Below are positions 1 through 9,767 of a stretch of 21,183 nt of DNA, piece by piece. Within the stretch, counting starts at the first letter, position 1. Each line of letters begins with the position of its first letter. The stretch is taken from assembly GCA_002224055.1 (NCBI GenBank), contig AZLU01000396.1, forward strand, positions 1 through 21,183. Direction: 5' to 3'. Below the pieces are notes generated by a model. That model made no database searches. It worked only from the letters and a program-made list of their open reading frames with translations, and had not been told where the DNA came from. Origin of the DNA: Pezizomycotina sp. ARF18 (Eukaryota; Ascomycota). The position numbers and the translations under genes were made by a program.

Positions 1-386
1 CCTGGCCGCTCAGCAACCGAGGACGGACTGGCGATTCTCTGCCTTGCCCCGGCACCTACCCTGCGCCGTCGGTGAGCTTCTCGGGGAGAAACTTTTGCGA
101 AGGCCTGCTGTCGAGTCTCGGACAGTTCAGCATGGATTGGTAATATGTCGACAACGTGATCGGCGACAATGACACTTCACCCCCTTCTCTGAAACCCGTT
201 ATTCGTGTTGTGGACCAAAAGTTTGCTACCGATCCGTCGAATTTCCGCCTTGGGTTTCCAGCCATCGCGCCGCTACGGCAGCTGGCCACGTTCGTCGGCG
301 AATTTGTTGAGGGAAGCTTTATAACAGACTACCGCCGGCGCCGTTTCTTGGAAGAAATGCACGCCAACAGTAACAATTGCAAGTGA
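1..386 (+). CDS. 3' end of an unrecognised gene (partial at window edge)
   Basis: An open reading segment from about 144 to the TGA at 384-386 reads like protein (ends near RRRRFLEEMHANSNNCK, with the stretch LRQLATFVGEFVEGSF before it). The same frame carries a TAA at 141-143 just after FSMDW. Upstream, two plus-strand frames are open back to the window edge, so a frame break near 141 like those in every other gene here is likely. I recognise no domain and assign no function. The minus-strand ORF at 56-289 overlaps the same bases and cannot be excluded as the coding one, but the plus frame has the more protein-like composition. It would be convergent with ENP1. Confidence 0.4.
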
Positions 387-895
387 TGCTAGGCTCGATG
401 AGCCTCCCAACATCGTAATTCGAGGGCGCTTTCTTGTTGGTCTACCACCGGGACGGTTTGCGTATTCGAAGATACCAGATTATGATACCCACAATAGTTT
501 GCTTGGAACAGTAAGCTAAGAGCTATATACACTTCTTCTAAATCGAAGCTTGAACAACGCATTGTTACTCCTAATATAAAGATTCTCAAAACGTAGCGTG
601 CTCTTTCCTAGCGAAGTAAATTTACATATCTCCAAGTATTCCTTTCTCGAAACCTCGATCACGCACTAGTGTTTCTAAGCACTCTTAGTTCGAGTTGTGC
701 TAGATGATTTACTTTTATACGAAAGCGACGCTGGTCAAAAGTAAGGATTCTTATAAAAAAAAAAACACTTATATAATAATGCGTAATCTTTTGCTGAAGG
801 TAAAATGCACAGCTAGGACTTGAAAAAGCGAGAAATATTGCGTATACATAAGATAAACCAATTTAACTAAACGTGGAAACACTGAACTCATAAAC
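387..895. other. Convergent intergenic region
   Basis: AT-rich 3' flank between the plus-strand fragment and ENP1. It has short A runs (about 757-767), scattered stops in all frames and no RNA gene that I can recognise. The reading frame at 389-589 (minus) has no recognisable motif and is treated as chance. Confidence 0.6.
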
Positions 896-2318
896 TCAAT
901 ACCCTTCCATAACTTCATCTTCTGGTGTATCTGTCCCTGGTATTCCCGCGCGTTCTGCTTCCCTTGTTCAAGCTCGTATTACTGCGGTGCCACGGCAAGG
1001 ATGACTTTTTTCCTGATCAGCTCGAACAGCGCCTGCCCGTTGGTCCTCCGTAATATCGTTCTTTGTATCCGTCGCAAAGCTTAGCAGGCTCTGGTGCCAC
1101 AAAGGCATGCGATCTTCCATGTTTTGCGAACCTCAAAAGTGGAAGACGACGGAATCTACAGCTTTATAAGGGGGAGGGCGTATTTCTTGTCAAGCAGCAC
1201 CCGATGAATATCGAAATAGGGCCGTATAGTCCATGTCGCAGAGGCCGCTGGAGGGCTGCGCGCGGAATGGAGCACGGGGATCGAAACCCTCGTGAAGGAC
1301 GGATCCGATGATCTGTGCCTCCCGCAGCGTGCATGTGCCCGACGAGCAAAGTGGGAAGAGGAAACCCTTGTTTGAAAGCGGAGGGTTTGTACAGCGCCTT
1401 TTTGAGAGCCTTGTAAGGTGAACGTTGAGCTTCTTGTTCTCGTGTATGTCCTCGCGGACCCGATCTAGGAGGATGAGGTTGATGAACTTCTGTTCTGCAG
1501 GGCGTTCAGGTTACTGGCGAACATCTGGTAGCCCTCGTAGTAGCGTGCGGCGACCATGTTTCGGGCCGTGTGAGAACAATATCTCCTCCCAGTTTTTGAG
1601 GGTGGGGATAATCTTTGAACGGCTTCGGCAGCTTGCCAGATTTGTACCTCGACAGCAGGACGCCGATTTTGCTGTAGACTTCGACAACTTTTCGGAGGTA
1701 AAGAATCCCGAGACTCTTCGGCTCTCAGTCCGGGGCCACCACCGCCAGGGGTAAGACAGTTTCCTGCTTGCGCGGCTTCGTGTTCAGCTATCTTTTCCAG
1801 TACTTATCGCAAGCGATACCGTCTGCTGCTGCTGTTGCTGCTGCGGACGTATAAACCGATTGAAAAAGCTCTTCATCCTCTTCGTTAACTACAACTTCCT
1901 CTACTATGTCCTTGCCGCCAAAGCGTCGTCAAAAGAACGGCCCCCGTCTTCGTCCTCATCGTCTTCGGACTCCGATGCGTCTTCCCACTCGTCAAACGTC
2001 CCGCGTCCCGTGTCACCAAGAAGCTGTCGCTATCGGCGGTATCTGCTGACGGCCACCACCACCAACGGCACGGCTTTTCCACTGTCATGTTCGGCTTCCA
2101 ATTCGTCCTGCTGCTCGCGAGCTATCTTGAGGATCTTCCGCGATAGTGCAGGATTTATGTAGCCTCGAAACTCTGCTGCTTGTCCCTGTCTCTCTCTTCG
2201 TTTCTGAGCGCTCGGCCTTGCGACCCTCAACGGTTGTCGAGGCGAGCATGTCCTCGTGGAGCGGGTTGTGTCGCATGGTTGGATCTTCGACGACGGACTT
2301 TATGTGGTCTTTCGGCAT
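896..2318 (-). CDS. ENP1: Bystin / Enp1, 40S pre-ribosome assembly factor (frame-broken)
   Basis: Bystin-family protein, known in fungi as Enp1: a nuclear/nucleolar factor needed for 18S rRNA processing and export of pre-40S particles. The ATG at 2318 is followed by MPKDHIK and RHNPLHEDML, the usual fungal bystin N-terminus. It continues with NPALSRKILKIAREQQDELE, an acidic stretch containing FDEWEDASESEDDEDED, a short poly-Gln tract (plus-strand 1821-1843), LEKIAEHEAAQ, VVEVYSKIGVLLSRYKSGKL (about 1634-1700), IIPTLKNWEEIL, VREDIHENKKLNVHL, KGFLFPL, GTCTLREAQIIGSVL (about 1298-1340), AVDSVVFHF, MPLWHQSLLSF and NDITEDQR. The last frame ends EDEVMEGY at a TGA (896-898). The total of about 474 codons matches the family. 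The motifs lie in all three minus frames, requiring many one-base shifts; for example after KLPKPFK one extra base must be skipped to reach IIPTL. No intron is evident. It is divergent from BRE2 and probably shares its promoter. Confidence 0.93.
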
Positions 2319-3051
2319 CTTTCCCTTGAAAGGCTCTGTGAATGGGTTTGCCTTTTTTTTTCTTTTCTTTCTCTTTTTTTTTTTTTTTTTTTTTTTTCCC
2401 TTTTCGGTTCCTTCTTTTTCGTGTGAACGAGTACCTCGATAGCTGGTGTAGATTGACGGATAAGCTACTAGTATCTCTTGTATATACCTATATAGATAAT
2501 TGTAACATATATAGATTAAGTATATATATAATATATAAGATGTTGGAATAGAGATAGTACAGGTTTAAAGGATGAGGGAAGACTCGAATCGTTTCCGTAA
2601 ACAAAAAGTCTTAAAAGAAAATGGGTTGGAAGCGGTGCCTACTACTACTACTTAAGTAAGTATCTGTGTGAAGAAAAGTGAAAGAGAAGCTTCAGATTTT
2701 TTCCACCGCCCAAAAAAAAAGAAAAAGAAAAAATCTTAAAAAAAGGGCAGAAAAATTGGATTAAACGAGGCTTGGCATGGAATTACCTTAAAGCTAAAAA
2801 ATAGATATAAAATATATATAAAAAAGGAAAGAAAAAATAAAATAAAATAAAAAAATATGGGTCACTTTAAAAAGAGAAGAAGGGAGTGGGATTTTAAGAG
2901 GAAGAATGAAGAGATAGGGATAAAAGGTTAAGTTCTAAATAGACAAAAAGTTTAACTGGAACTTTAGCTTTCCAGCGACTGCAAAGACAATTGGCGATAC
3001 CCTGGAATCATAGATTAGAATTCTAGCCCCTTTGATCTGTCTATAGTCTAT
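2319..3051. promoter_or_regulatory. Divergent promoter region ENP1 / BRE2
   Basis: 733 bp between the two start codons. It holds an uninterrupted run of 24 T (2374-2397), which on the ENP1 strand is poly(A) just upstream of its ATG. There is a TA-rich stretch (about 2519-2537) that could act as a TATA-like or nucleosome-depleting element, and A-rich tracts at 2710-2760 and 2815-2855. No transcription-factor site can be assigned with confidence. The Phe-rich reading frames over the T tract are low-complexity artefacts. Confidence 0.6.
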
Positions 3052-5038
3052 ATGGCAACTCCGAACGCTGCGTCGCCTTCAGCCGGGGTGGAAGGCCAAT
3101 CACAGTGGGGAGCCGTCGGCAGCGGGATTTAATCCGGCGGCAGCGGCAGCAGCGTCTTCCCCGCGAGCGGAGGCTCTTGCTCCACCAACGAATGCCAGCA
3201 CTCCCAATCAATGAGCCCGAGCATGGCGTCACCGCAAGCACAGATCGTCCCTCTGAAACGGCCCCTCTCCGAAGAGCGGAAGATGCAGCGGAGCAATATT
3301 CGACCTGGGACCATCGTCTGCCGTATTGCCTAGCGCCGTCAAAGTGAAAGAGAAGCCACCGCAACGGGAAGGCGGCGGCCGCGAAAAGAAGGATTCTCAG
3401 AAGAAGCGGGACGCGCAGGGCGGATATCCGGTCCACCACCGTCGGCACCTAAATCTCAAAAGCAACCAGATCCCTCGATCCGCCAAAGCTCATGAGGTAT
3501 AGGGTACCACAGGAGCCTCGCGCGGCGGATTTACGTTGCCGTCAAACGCCTACTTGGGCGCCAATTCACCTTATAGTATCAACAGCAGGTTACCTATGCC
3601 ATCCTTCTACGAACTAGCAGAAAAGTGCGTTGGATCAAAAAAACTACCCCTTCCACCCCCACCCCTTCTTCTTTTTTTTTTTTTCTCTTATTTTCTTTTC
3701 TTTCTTTTCTCTCTATTCTTCTTTCGTTCGCCAGGACGCCATTGACGAGAAAACCACCACCTCCTGTATTTTGGGAATCCCTCAAATTCTATAGCCCTAC
3801 CAACCGCAAAGGTTACAGATACTTTCCGTGTGTGCCCACAAAGCTCCTACCAACGTTAAAGTATCACGCGACAGAGATACCTCCGTACAACGCGCGCATA
3901 TCCTTCGAAGATAAATCCTCTCACGTACACATTGACAAGGCTGGAACCGCCGTCATCACCGAAAAGGGTTTCCGGCTCGCAAGGGCGAACATCGGCGTGC
4001 GCGAAGGGGATTGGTACTACGAATGCAAGGTGCTCTCGGGTATAGGTGGCGGCGCGGGTCTCAATGGCGAGGACGGTCACGTCCGCGTTGGCTGGGCAAG
4101 GCGGGAGGCATCCGTGGAGGCTCCTATTGGCTTCGACGCCTACGGCTACGGCCGAGGGACGTCGATGGGCAGGCGTGCATATATCTCGACCGAAGGACTT
4201 TATGAAGGAGAGCTTCGTCACAGGCGATGTGCTGGGCCTACACATCTCTCTACCCCTACTCGAGTCACAGAGAGCTCTCGTAAACCCTGCACACGCTAAT
4301 AAGTTTCCTGCCGATGTCTTGCGTGACCGATTACCTATCAAGTACAAGTCCCAGTTCTATTTCGAACAGCTGGAATACGTACCGACGAAGGAAATGGAGG
4401 ACCTGCTGAACCCTGCAAATTCCCCTTTGTCGTCTATCAAAGGCCAGGAGGAAAGCCAGAAAAAGGCTCAGTACACGACTCTACCCGGTTCGTCGATACG
4501 GGTGTACAAGAATGGCGTGCTCAAGGGCGTGGCTTTCGAAGACCTGTTTGCGTTCCTACCCCAGCGTCGCAGGCCATGTCTAGCGCTGGCGGACGCGCCG
4601 TAGACGATGGAGCGTGCGGCTACTTTCCGGCCGTCAGCGTTTTCAGAGGCGGTTGCGTCCAGATGAACTTTGGCCCTACCTGGGAATTCCCACCCGCTGA
4701 TTTACTATTCGAGGACTCGGGGGTGAGGCTAATACTGACCAAACGTGAAACGATGCCGACCGATATCGCAACGCTACAATGATGAGATTGCAGAGGATAT
4801 CACGCACGATATTATCGATGAAGTTGACGTTTGGTCCTCCCTACTCCCAACATCTATGGGGTTGCTCAAGCTACCGATGCTGCGTTGACCCAAGGGAACG
4901 CAGGGTTCTTGTAACCGAAACTATCAATGAGGAAATGGACCTTCAGCAACCAAGAGATCAATTAGGCGACCGAAGCATGGTAGATCCCCGGAGGAGGCAT
5001 CCCCGGAGCTAAGCCTATGGTTACCGACGAATAAGTAA
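3052..5038 (+). CDS. BRE2: Bre2 / Ash2-like SPRY subunit of the Set1-COMPASS complex (frame-broken)
   Basis: Bre2 (metazoan ASH2L, S. pombe Ash2) is a core subunit of the nuclear Set1/COMPASS histone H3K4 methyltransferase. The ATG at 3052 opens a low-complexity Ala/Pro/Ser N-terminus (MATPNAASPSAGVEGQSQW, then a frame break). A probable intron runs 3625-3734 (GTGCGT..CCAG) with a T-rich interior. The second exon gives KPPPPVFWESLKFYS and GYRYFPCVP, then the SPRY domain: PPYNARISFED, GTAVITEKGFRLARANIGVR, EGDWYYECKVL, VRVGWARREASVEAPIGFDA. The hallmark stretch YG-LRDVDGQ-VHISRPKDF at about 4148-4203 needs all three frames, two one-base deletions within 50 nt. After it come DVLGLHISLP, KNGVLKGVAFEDLFAFLP, DDGACGYFPAVSVFRGG, MNFGPTWEFPP and the typical tail RYNDEIAEDITHDIIDEVD (4767-4827). 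The strict frame stops at 4886-4888. A coherent acidic continuation with more shifts ends LWLPTNK at 5036-5038, so the exact C-terminus is uncertain. Confidence 0.9.
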
Positions 5039-5588
5039 TTAGACGTTCACGTATACAAGCATATAGCGACGCCATGATGAAATTCTGATAACTCTTATCG
5101 AAATCTTCTTAGGACTTGAGTGAAGCTTTGGAAGAGCGGATGAGTTGTATAATATTTAATAACTATTCGAGGAGGAATAACCGAGCTACGTACATTCCTC
5201 CCAGGCTTTCATGAAGGGTTTGAAAGAAGCGAGCTATGTAAACCTTGAGCTCCTTTGTTACCTAATTCTTTTCCCCCTTTACTATGATTTTTTCTTCACG
5301 GCAGAGGTTATTTTTATTTTGTTCATTCTGTAAAATAAATTGGTGTTACAGGAGTATAAATTAAAGCATTGTCTGTTGATACCTTTAGTTGCTAAAGAGC
5401 TTGGTACCCGAGCGGAGTAATTATGAATCTGCCGTATTATATTTATGTTCTGGCTCAACTGACAGGATACGTACCCTATTTGAGAGCTTATTATGGGATC
5501 GCGATTTTCCAAAGAATAGAAAATGTTTATTATGAATTATAGTTGGATCCTTCCAATATACCTGGACGTCTGCAAAGAGTGGATATTC
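5039..5588. other. Convergent intergenic region BRE2 / NSE1
   Basis: About 550 bp of AT-rich 3' flank shared by two convergent genes. The open frame at 5282-5512 (minus) has no family motif and a composition typical of AT-rich chance ORFs. No RNA gene or strong terminator hairpin was seen. Confidence 0.6.
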
Positions 5589-7167
5589 TTAGTCCGCGTC
5601 ATCGTCCTCCTCCCCCGCAGAAGATTTATTGCCCTGCGTTGCGCCACCCTCCTCCGCATCTTCTTCTCCTTCTTCTCCTCCTTCTTCTTCTTCTTCAACC
5701 CCGGCGTCCCTTTCTGCCGATGGCGTCCGGTGCTGGAACGAGCAGAGACATTTGAGGCTCGTTTCCTCCTTGCTGACGCCGCAGGTAGGTCTTTACCAGC
5801 CTTCGGGCCACGAACTTCTGTTCGAGAATTCGGTCTTGCACTTCGGACATGCTTTATCACGAGACCGGAAGAATGTCTCCGTACAATGTTCGTGGATCCG
5901 GAAACCGCAGTCAAGATTATCACAACGGTAACCCTATTTGAAAAGCCCGGTTCGTTATTACAATACTAGAGAGGCAAAAGAAGAGAGAAAGAGACAGAGG
6001 AAAGGGAAGGTATACCATTGTGAGGATTTCCTTGCATGCGTCACAATGCTTTATTCGCAAGCCTTCTCCTTCGTTTGAGGTATTATACGTCCGTATTAGG
6101 TACAGTTCTAGCTCCATCAAAGCTCTCGAAGTCAAGTAATAGTATCCCTTACTTACGAGCATTTACTACTTCTTAGCGAAAATCCTTCCATACTCCACAT
6201 ATACTCAAGGCAAAACAAAATCGAAATAATCTATAAGAAAGATAGAATAGTTAGGGCACCTACGTTGTCTTATTCAACCACCCTTCATCGATGAACTTTT
6301 CAAGCGTCTCCTCCGCTTCCTTTTTCGTCAGTCCGGGGCCGATTCCAATCACCTGAGTAGCCGACTGCTGCGTCGCAGCTTCGTCCCTCGAGCTTCATCA
6401 TTATCCGCATTGGCAGGGCGTCAGGTTGTGGATTTTTGTTCAGAGCGAGAGCCTGAATTCCTTTGATGGCACAAACTTCGGCCTCGCGGGTGTTGTAGGT
6501 ATCGAATATTGCATCGATGATGCGCTTGAAGAACGCAATTTCGTCTGCGGAGTGTGAGGTTGCTAGCCGGATGATATCGTCGTCGGCTTGGTTTACCTAT
6601 AATGAGAGCGATACCCAATTTTAGGAAAAAAGAAAAAAGAACAAAAAAGAACTGCGTAATTTTGAAGAGCTCGAGGGCTATACCAGCGCCCAGACCCGTT
6701 TGCCCTTTCTTTGGTCGGCCATGGTCATGATAGAAAGGTTGTATGGGTTGATTGCATGATCAACTTTAGCTATGAAGCTGCTTATCTCTTGATTAGATAT
6801 CTGCTCAGCTTCGAAAGTGCTTTCTTCGCCATTCTCTGCCTCTACAGACCAGGGATGTAGATGTCGGTTAGCTACAATGGTCCCCCCCCAAAAAAAAAAA
6901 AAAAGAGATAGAGAGAGATAGAGAGAGAAACACAATGTAGCTGAATTAAACAAAGCTTGTAGCAAGCAAAGGGACTAATATAGGAGAGGTACAAGAAGTA
7001 GGAGCAAAGAAAGGGAGATATATTACACCAGGGAGAGACGGGAGCATTGGGAACCGTACTCTCTTGGTTTTAATTAGAGCAATAATTTCCTTTGCTTCTG
7101 TGGCGTCTATGTATGGGCGGGCCATTAAAGACTGTAGGAAAGCCCGGTGGGCGTCGCTGTAAGCCAT
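5589..7167 (-). CDS. NSE1: Nse1, RING-type subunit of the SMC5/6 complex (five exons, frame-broken)
   Basis: Nse1 partners Nse3/Nse4 in the nuclear SMC5/6 DNA-repair complex and carries a variant RING. Exons by my reading: 7060-7167, 6684-6871, 6264-6596, 6016-6151, 5589-5933, with introns of 188, 87, 112 and 82 nt. The start ATG (7165-7167) gives MAYSDAHRAFLQSLMARP, the usual fungal Nse1 N-terminus. Exon 2 holds AKVDHAINPYNLSI and ends WAL before VNQADDDIIRLAT. Exon 3 holds DEIAFFKRIIDAIFDTYN, IGIGPGLTKKEAEETL and FIDEGWLNKT (winged-helix). Exon 4 holds KGYYYLTSRALMELE and the first zinc pair CDAC. Exon 5 holds CDNLDCGFRIHEHC and CPKC, so the zinc ligands look complete. The tail is basic then acidic (EEEEEGGEEGEEDAEEGG, end GEEDDDAD, TAA 5589-5591). 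One-base breaks: a deletion in exon 2 near 6845, an extra G in a GGG run near 6390 (exon 3), and two in exon 5 after the RING. Intron 1 contains a C8/A15 run and a GATA/GA-rich repeat. Confidence 0.93.
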
Positions 7168-8041
7168 TTCTCTCCGAGATAAAAGACAGGCTAATGCCTT
7201 CACGCCGAGCCAGAAAACTGCCGGGTTGCTGTCACTATCTTCGTGATTTAATATTCCTATTCAAAACAACGAGTGACGGTATTGATACGTTACGCAAGCA
7301 ATTCTGTTCCGGATCAGACTTTCGTAATTCTTGCAAAGGTCTTGGAGAATTAGAAATACGGAGGCAAAAAAAAGAAGAAAAAAGGACTTAGTAATGAAGA
7401 AGATAGGTCAAGGTGTTGTAGATGCGAACTATATATATATATATAAATGAGAGATACTTCAGGATATACAGCTGTAATTGCTTTGTTTCCTTGTTTATTC
7501 TGCTTTTTTGGTTTCTGTTTCTGCTTGTGCTCCCGTAATGAAAGTGTTTCAAGGTCTTTCAAGGTCTCCCGCCTTTTTCTTTTAAAGTTTGGCTTCAGTA
7601 ACGCGTGAAGACGCGACAGTCACGTGAGCGTGTTTCAGCCTTCTGTGTATTCTTGGGGAAACTATCTACTGCAAAGAACTCTCTCCTTGAGGGACCAGAT
7701 CTCAACAACTTGGCAGCAAGCCGTAAACATTTCTAACACCTACACTTTCACCTTCGTCTACTCGGCGACCATAGAGGCTCCTACGAAATTACAAAGAGAC
7801 CCTTTCCAACACCAGTTCCACAGTAACCCGGGCAATTCTCTCAGATTTGGCCCTTTTTTTTTTTTTTTTTTTTTGGTTTCAATCCCTGTGGCGATATTTG
7901 AATTTACGCTTCTGCGTCCTCGCGCCGTCGTTACTTCTTTTGGCTATTTGATCTGTGACTAGACATCAGATCGCCCGCCTCTAGCACAGTATTCCACGCC
8001 GAATATTCAAATCTTACCAACGTTTTTGCCTACGTCTATAA
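7168..8041. promoter_or_regulatory. Divergent promoter region NSE1 / GOT1
   Basis: 874 bp between the two start codons. It contains a (TA)n stretch near 7431-7445, the motif cluster at 7601-7627 described separately, and an uninterrupted T21 run (7854-7874). The open frame at 7624-7962 spans the T run, starts without a clear ATG and shows no family motif. I treat it as GOT1 upstream leader/promoter, not a gene. Confidence 0.6.
7601..7627. promoter_or_regulatory. MCB-like and E-box motif cluster (10-bp spacing)
   Basis: ACGCGT at 7601-7606, ACGCGA at 7611-7616 and CACGTG at 7621-7626 (inside the 8-bp palindrome TCACGTGA, 7620-7627) start exactly 10 bp apart. ACGCGT is the core MluI cell-cycle box bound by MBF-type (Mbp1) factors, and CACGTG is the core for bHLH factors such as Cbf1. 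That the cluster is used here is inference from motif identity and promoter position. Confidence 0.45.
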
Positions 8042-8103
8042 ATGTGGTTAACAGATACACAGAGTAGGTTTCTTCCAAGTCTAACTTTTTGTATAGCTGA
8101 AAA

Positions 8104-8139
<36 letters not shown>

Positions 8140-8932
8140 GCTAATGGATACTTCATTTCTCTAGAGGTTGGCGTTGCCTTCTGCTCCGGCGGTCAGTTTC
8201 CACCTTCATGCCTTGAAGAATTCTACAATTTTGAGTATTGGGGAAGATGGGAAAGAGCTCCAAGGACACACCATCCTTAGGGAAGAAAGCGAGAGACGCG
8301 TGAGGTGCTTCTGCCACTTGGAAAAAGACGCCTAGTTTTAACGAGTTGGGAGCTTGAAACATACAGGGCCTTTTTCTTTGTTTTTGGGATATTTCTGTTT
8401 TTCGATAAAGCAATGTGAGGTTTGTTCGGATGAAGCTTTTGCTTTTTCTATTACCATTTTCCTTCCAACCTTTTTTTTGCAAAAATGTATTGAAGCTTAC
8501 TGGCGTTGTTTCTTTCCGTTTGCTTGGGAAAACTCACAGGTTAGCAATGGGTAACGTACGTGCTATCGAGATACGCAACCTTACTGGATGAATTTGTACC
8601 ACTCCGAAAAAATCTTTTTGGCTGATATGTATATTTTGCGCCGACTACCTCAGATACTCTTCCTCATCGGCCTAACCCTAGTGATGGGTCCTCAGAAGAC
8701 ATTCTGGTTTTTCGCTCGGAAGGAAAAATACCGTGGCACAGCATCTTTCGTCTTGGGCATCGTGATAATACTCCTAAAGTACCCGCTGATCGGCTTTTGC
8801 TTCGAGCTCTACGGTATACTGAGCTTGTTCGGCGACTTTTTCAACGTTATCGCCGGATTTCTAGGGTCGATACCGGTCATCGGTCCGTACATAACAAGGC
8901 TCACGGGTGGGAACAGGCAGCTACCGGTGTAA
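8042..8932 (+). CDS. GOT1: Got1, Golgi vesicle-transport membrane protein (five exons)
   Basis: Got1/Sft2-family tetra-spanning membrane protein of the early secretory pathway, linked to COPII vesicle and Golgi function. Exons: 8042-8063, 8165-8191, 8367-8414, 8540-8555 (only 16 nt) and 8654-8932, joined by GT..AG introns of 101, 175, 125 and 98 nt. The joined start reads MWLTDTQKVGVAFCSGG, the family N-terminus. It is followed by a hydrophobic segment ending FLFFDKAMLAMGN, then ILFLIGLTLVMGPQKTFWFF with ARK after it (the strongest family signature), KYRGTASFVLGI, PLIGFCFELYGILSLFGDFF, IPVIGPYITR and the end GNRQLPV, TAA 8930-8932. About four membrane segments and 130 residues match the family size. 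The exons sum to 392 nt. One missing T in the TTTTT run near 8371-8375 would restore the frame and the expected FFF sequence. It is divergent from NSE1 and convergent with PFY1. Confidence 0.95.
8105..8137. repeat. A33 homopolymer inside GOT1 intron 1
   Basis: About 33 consecutive A residues on the sense strand occupy a third of the 101-nt first GOT1 intron. They sit about 27 nt upstream of the TCTAG acceptor. The exact length is probably unreliable in the assembly. Confidence 0.85.
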
Positions 8933-9767
8933 AAAAGGTCGAAAAATGGGATAGGTACGAGCGAAATTTAATATTTATCTCAGGGAAACCAAGCCTGTAA
9001 GGGAGGGCGATAGGATCTTGCCGGGTCTCCAGGTGCCTGCGCCGTTAGGTCTGGAGGATACTCCTTGCTTTGGTTTTAACCTCTCGTGGCCCTGGAAGTG
9101 AGCGGGGGGACCGCTTATAAAATCTGTATCTAAAACGCACTTGATCTTTCTTTTTTTTTTTTTTCTTTCCCCGTGCTTATTCTTTTTTTAACGCCTTTCT
9201 ACATCTCTCTAAAACAAAAACTCCTGCTCTTCGTCTTCTTTTTCCCGGGCTTACTGATAGCGGTATGCACTTAAGTCCTGGTTCATGTTGTGAAAGAGAT
9301 TTGTAGCAAGCCTTGCTTTTGTTGTAGGCAACAACAGTTCATTCTCACTTTGTGACGCGCTTGGAAAAGTCGAGCGCTGCTGGTATTCTTTGACTTCAAG
9401 GCATGCGAACCTATTACTTTCTGTTCTCTCACTTACACAATCTTTTCAGATTGTGATTCAAGTATATGTCCTGATATAATCTTGATTCTATTCAATGCCG
9501 TGTGCGTCTGCTATTAATTCTTTGCCGGAAGGGGTACACCTTTTCCAATTTCCAAACGAGAAAAAAAAACGAAGGGATATTTTCTTCAAAGAAAGAAGGG
9601 GATCAAAAGGGGTGAAATGGGGGCAAAGCGAGAGAGGCAAGAGGAAAAGCTAAAGAAAAGACGCTTGCTCGATTCTTCTAGTCCCTGGAGCATCATTCCC
9701 GCCTTCTTTCGAGGTGATTTTCTTCTACAGAAGGGATAATCTAGCATTACATCTCATCTTCTTCCTC
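8933..9767. other. Convergent intergenic region GOT1 / PFY1
   Basis: 835 bp of shared 3' flank. A weak inverted repeat, CTCCAG (9027-9032) with CTGGAG (9051-9056), and T-rich tracts near 9150-9190 are visible. Around 9590-9660 the plus strand is purine-rich. No open frame or RNA gene could be supported. Confidence 0.55.

Noticed and set aside
56-289. Minus-strand ORF at left edge
   Set aside because: It overlaps the more protein-like plus-strand frame and has no motif; kept only as an alternative in that entry.
2342-2551. Phe-rich ORF with hydrophobic segment
   Set aside because: It is translated from a T24 run and AT-rich DNA in the ENP1/BRE2 promoter, with no family motif.
7624-7962. Plus-strand ORF of about 112 codons upstream of GOT1
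   Set aside because: It has no clear ATG start, crosses a T21 run and has no recognisable motif; more likely promoter and leader sequence.
8153-8482. Minus-strand ORF of about 109 codons
   Set aside because: It is antisense to GOT1 exons 2-3, whose phases and family motifs are convincing on the plus strand.
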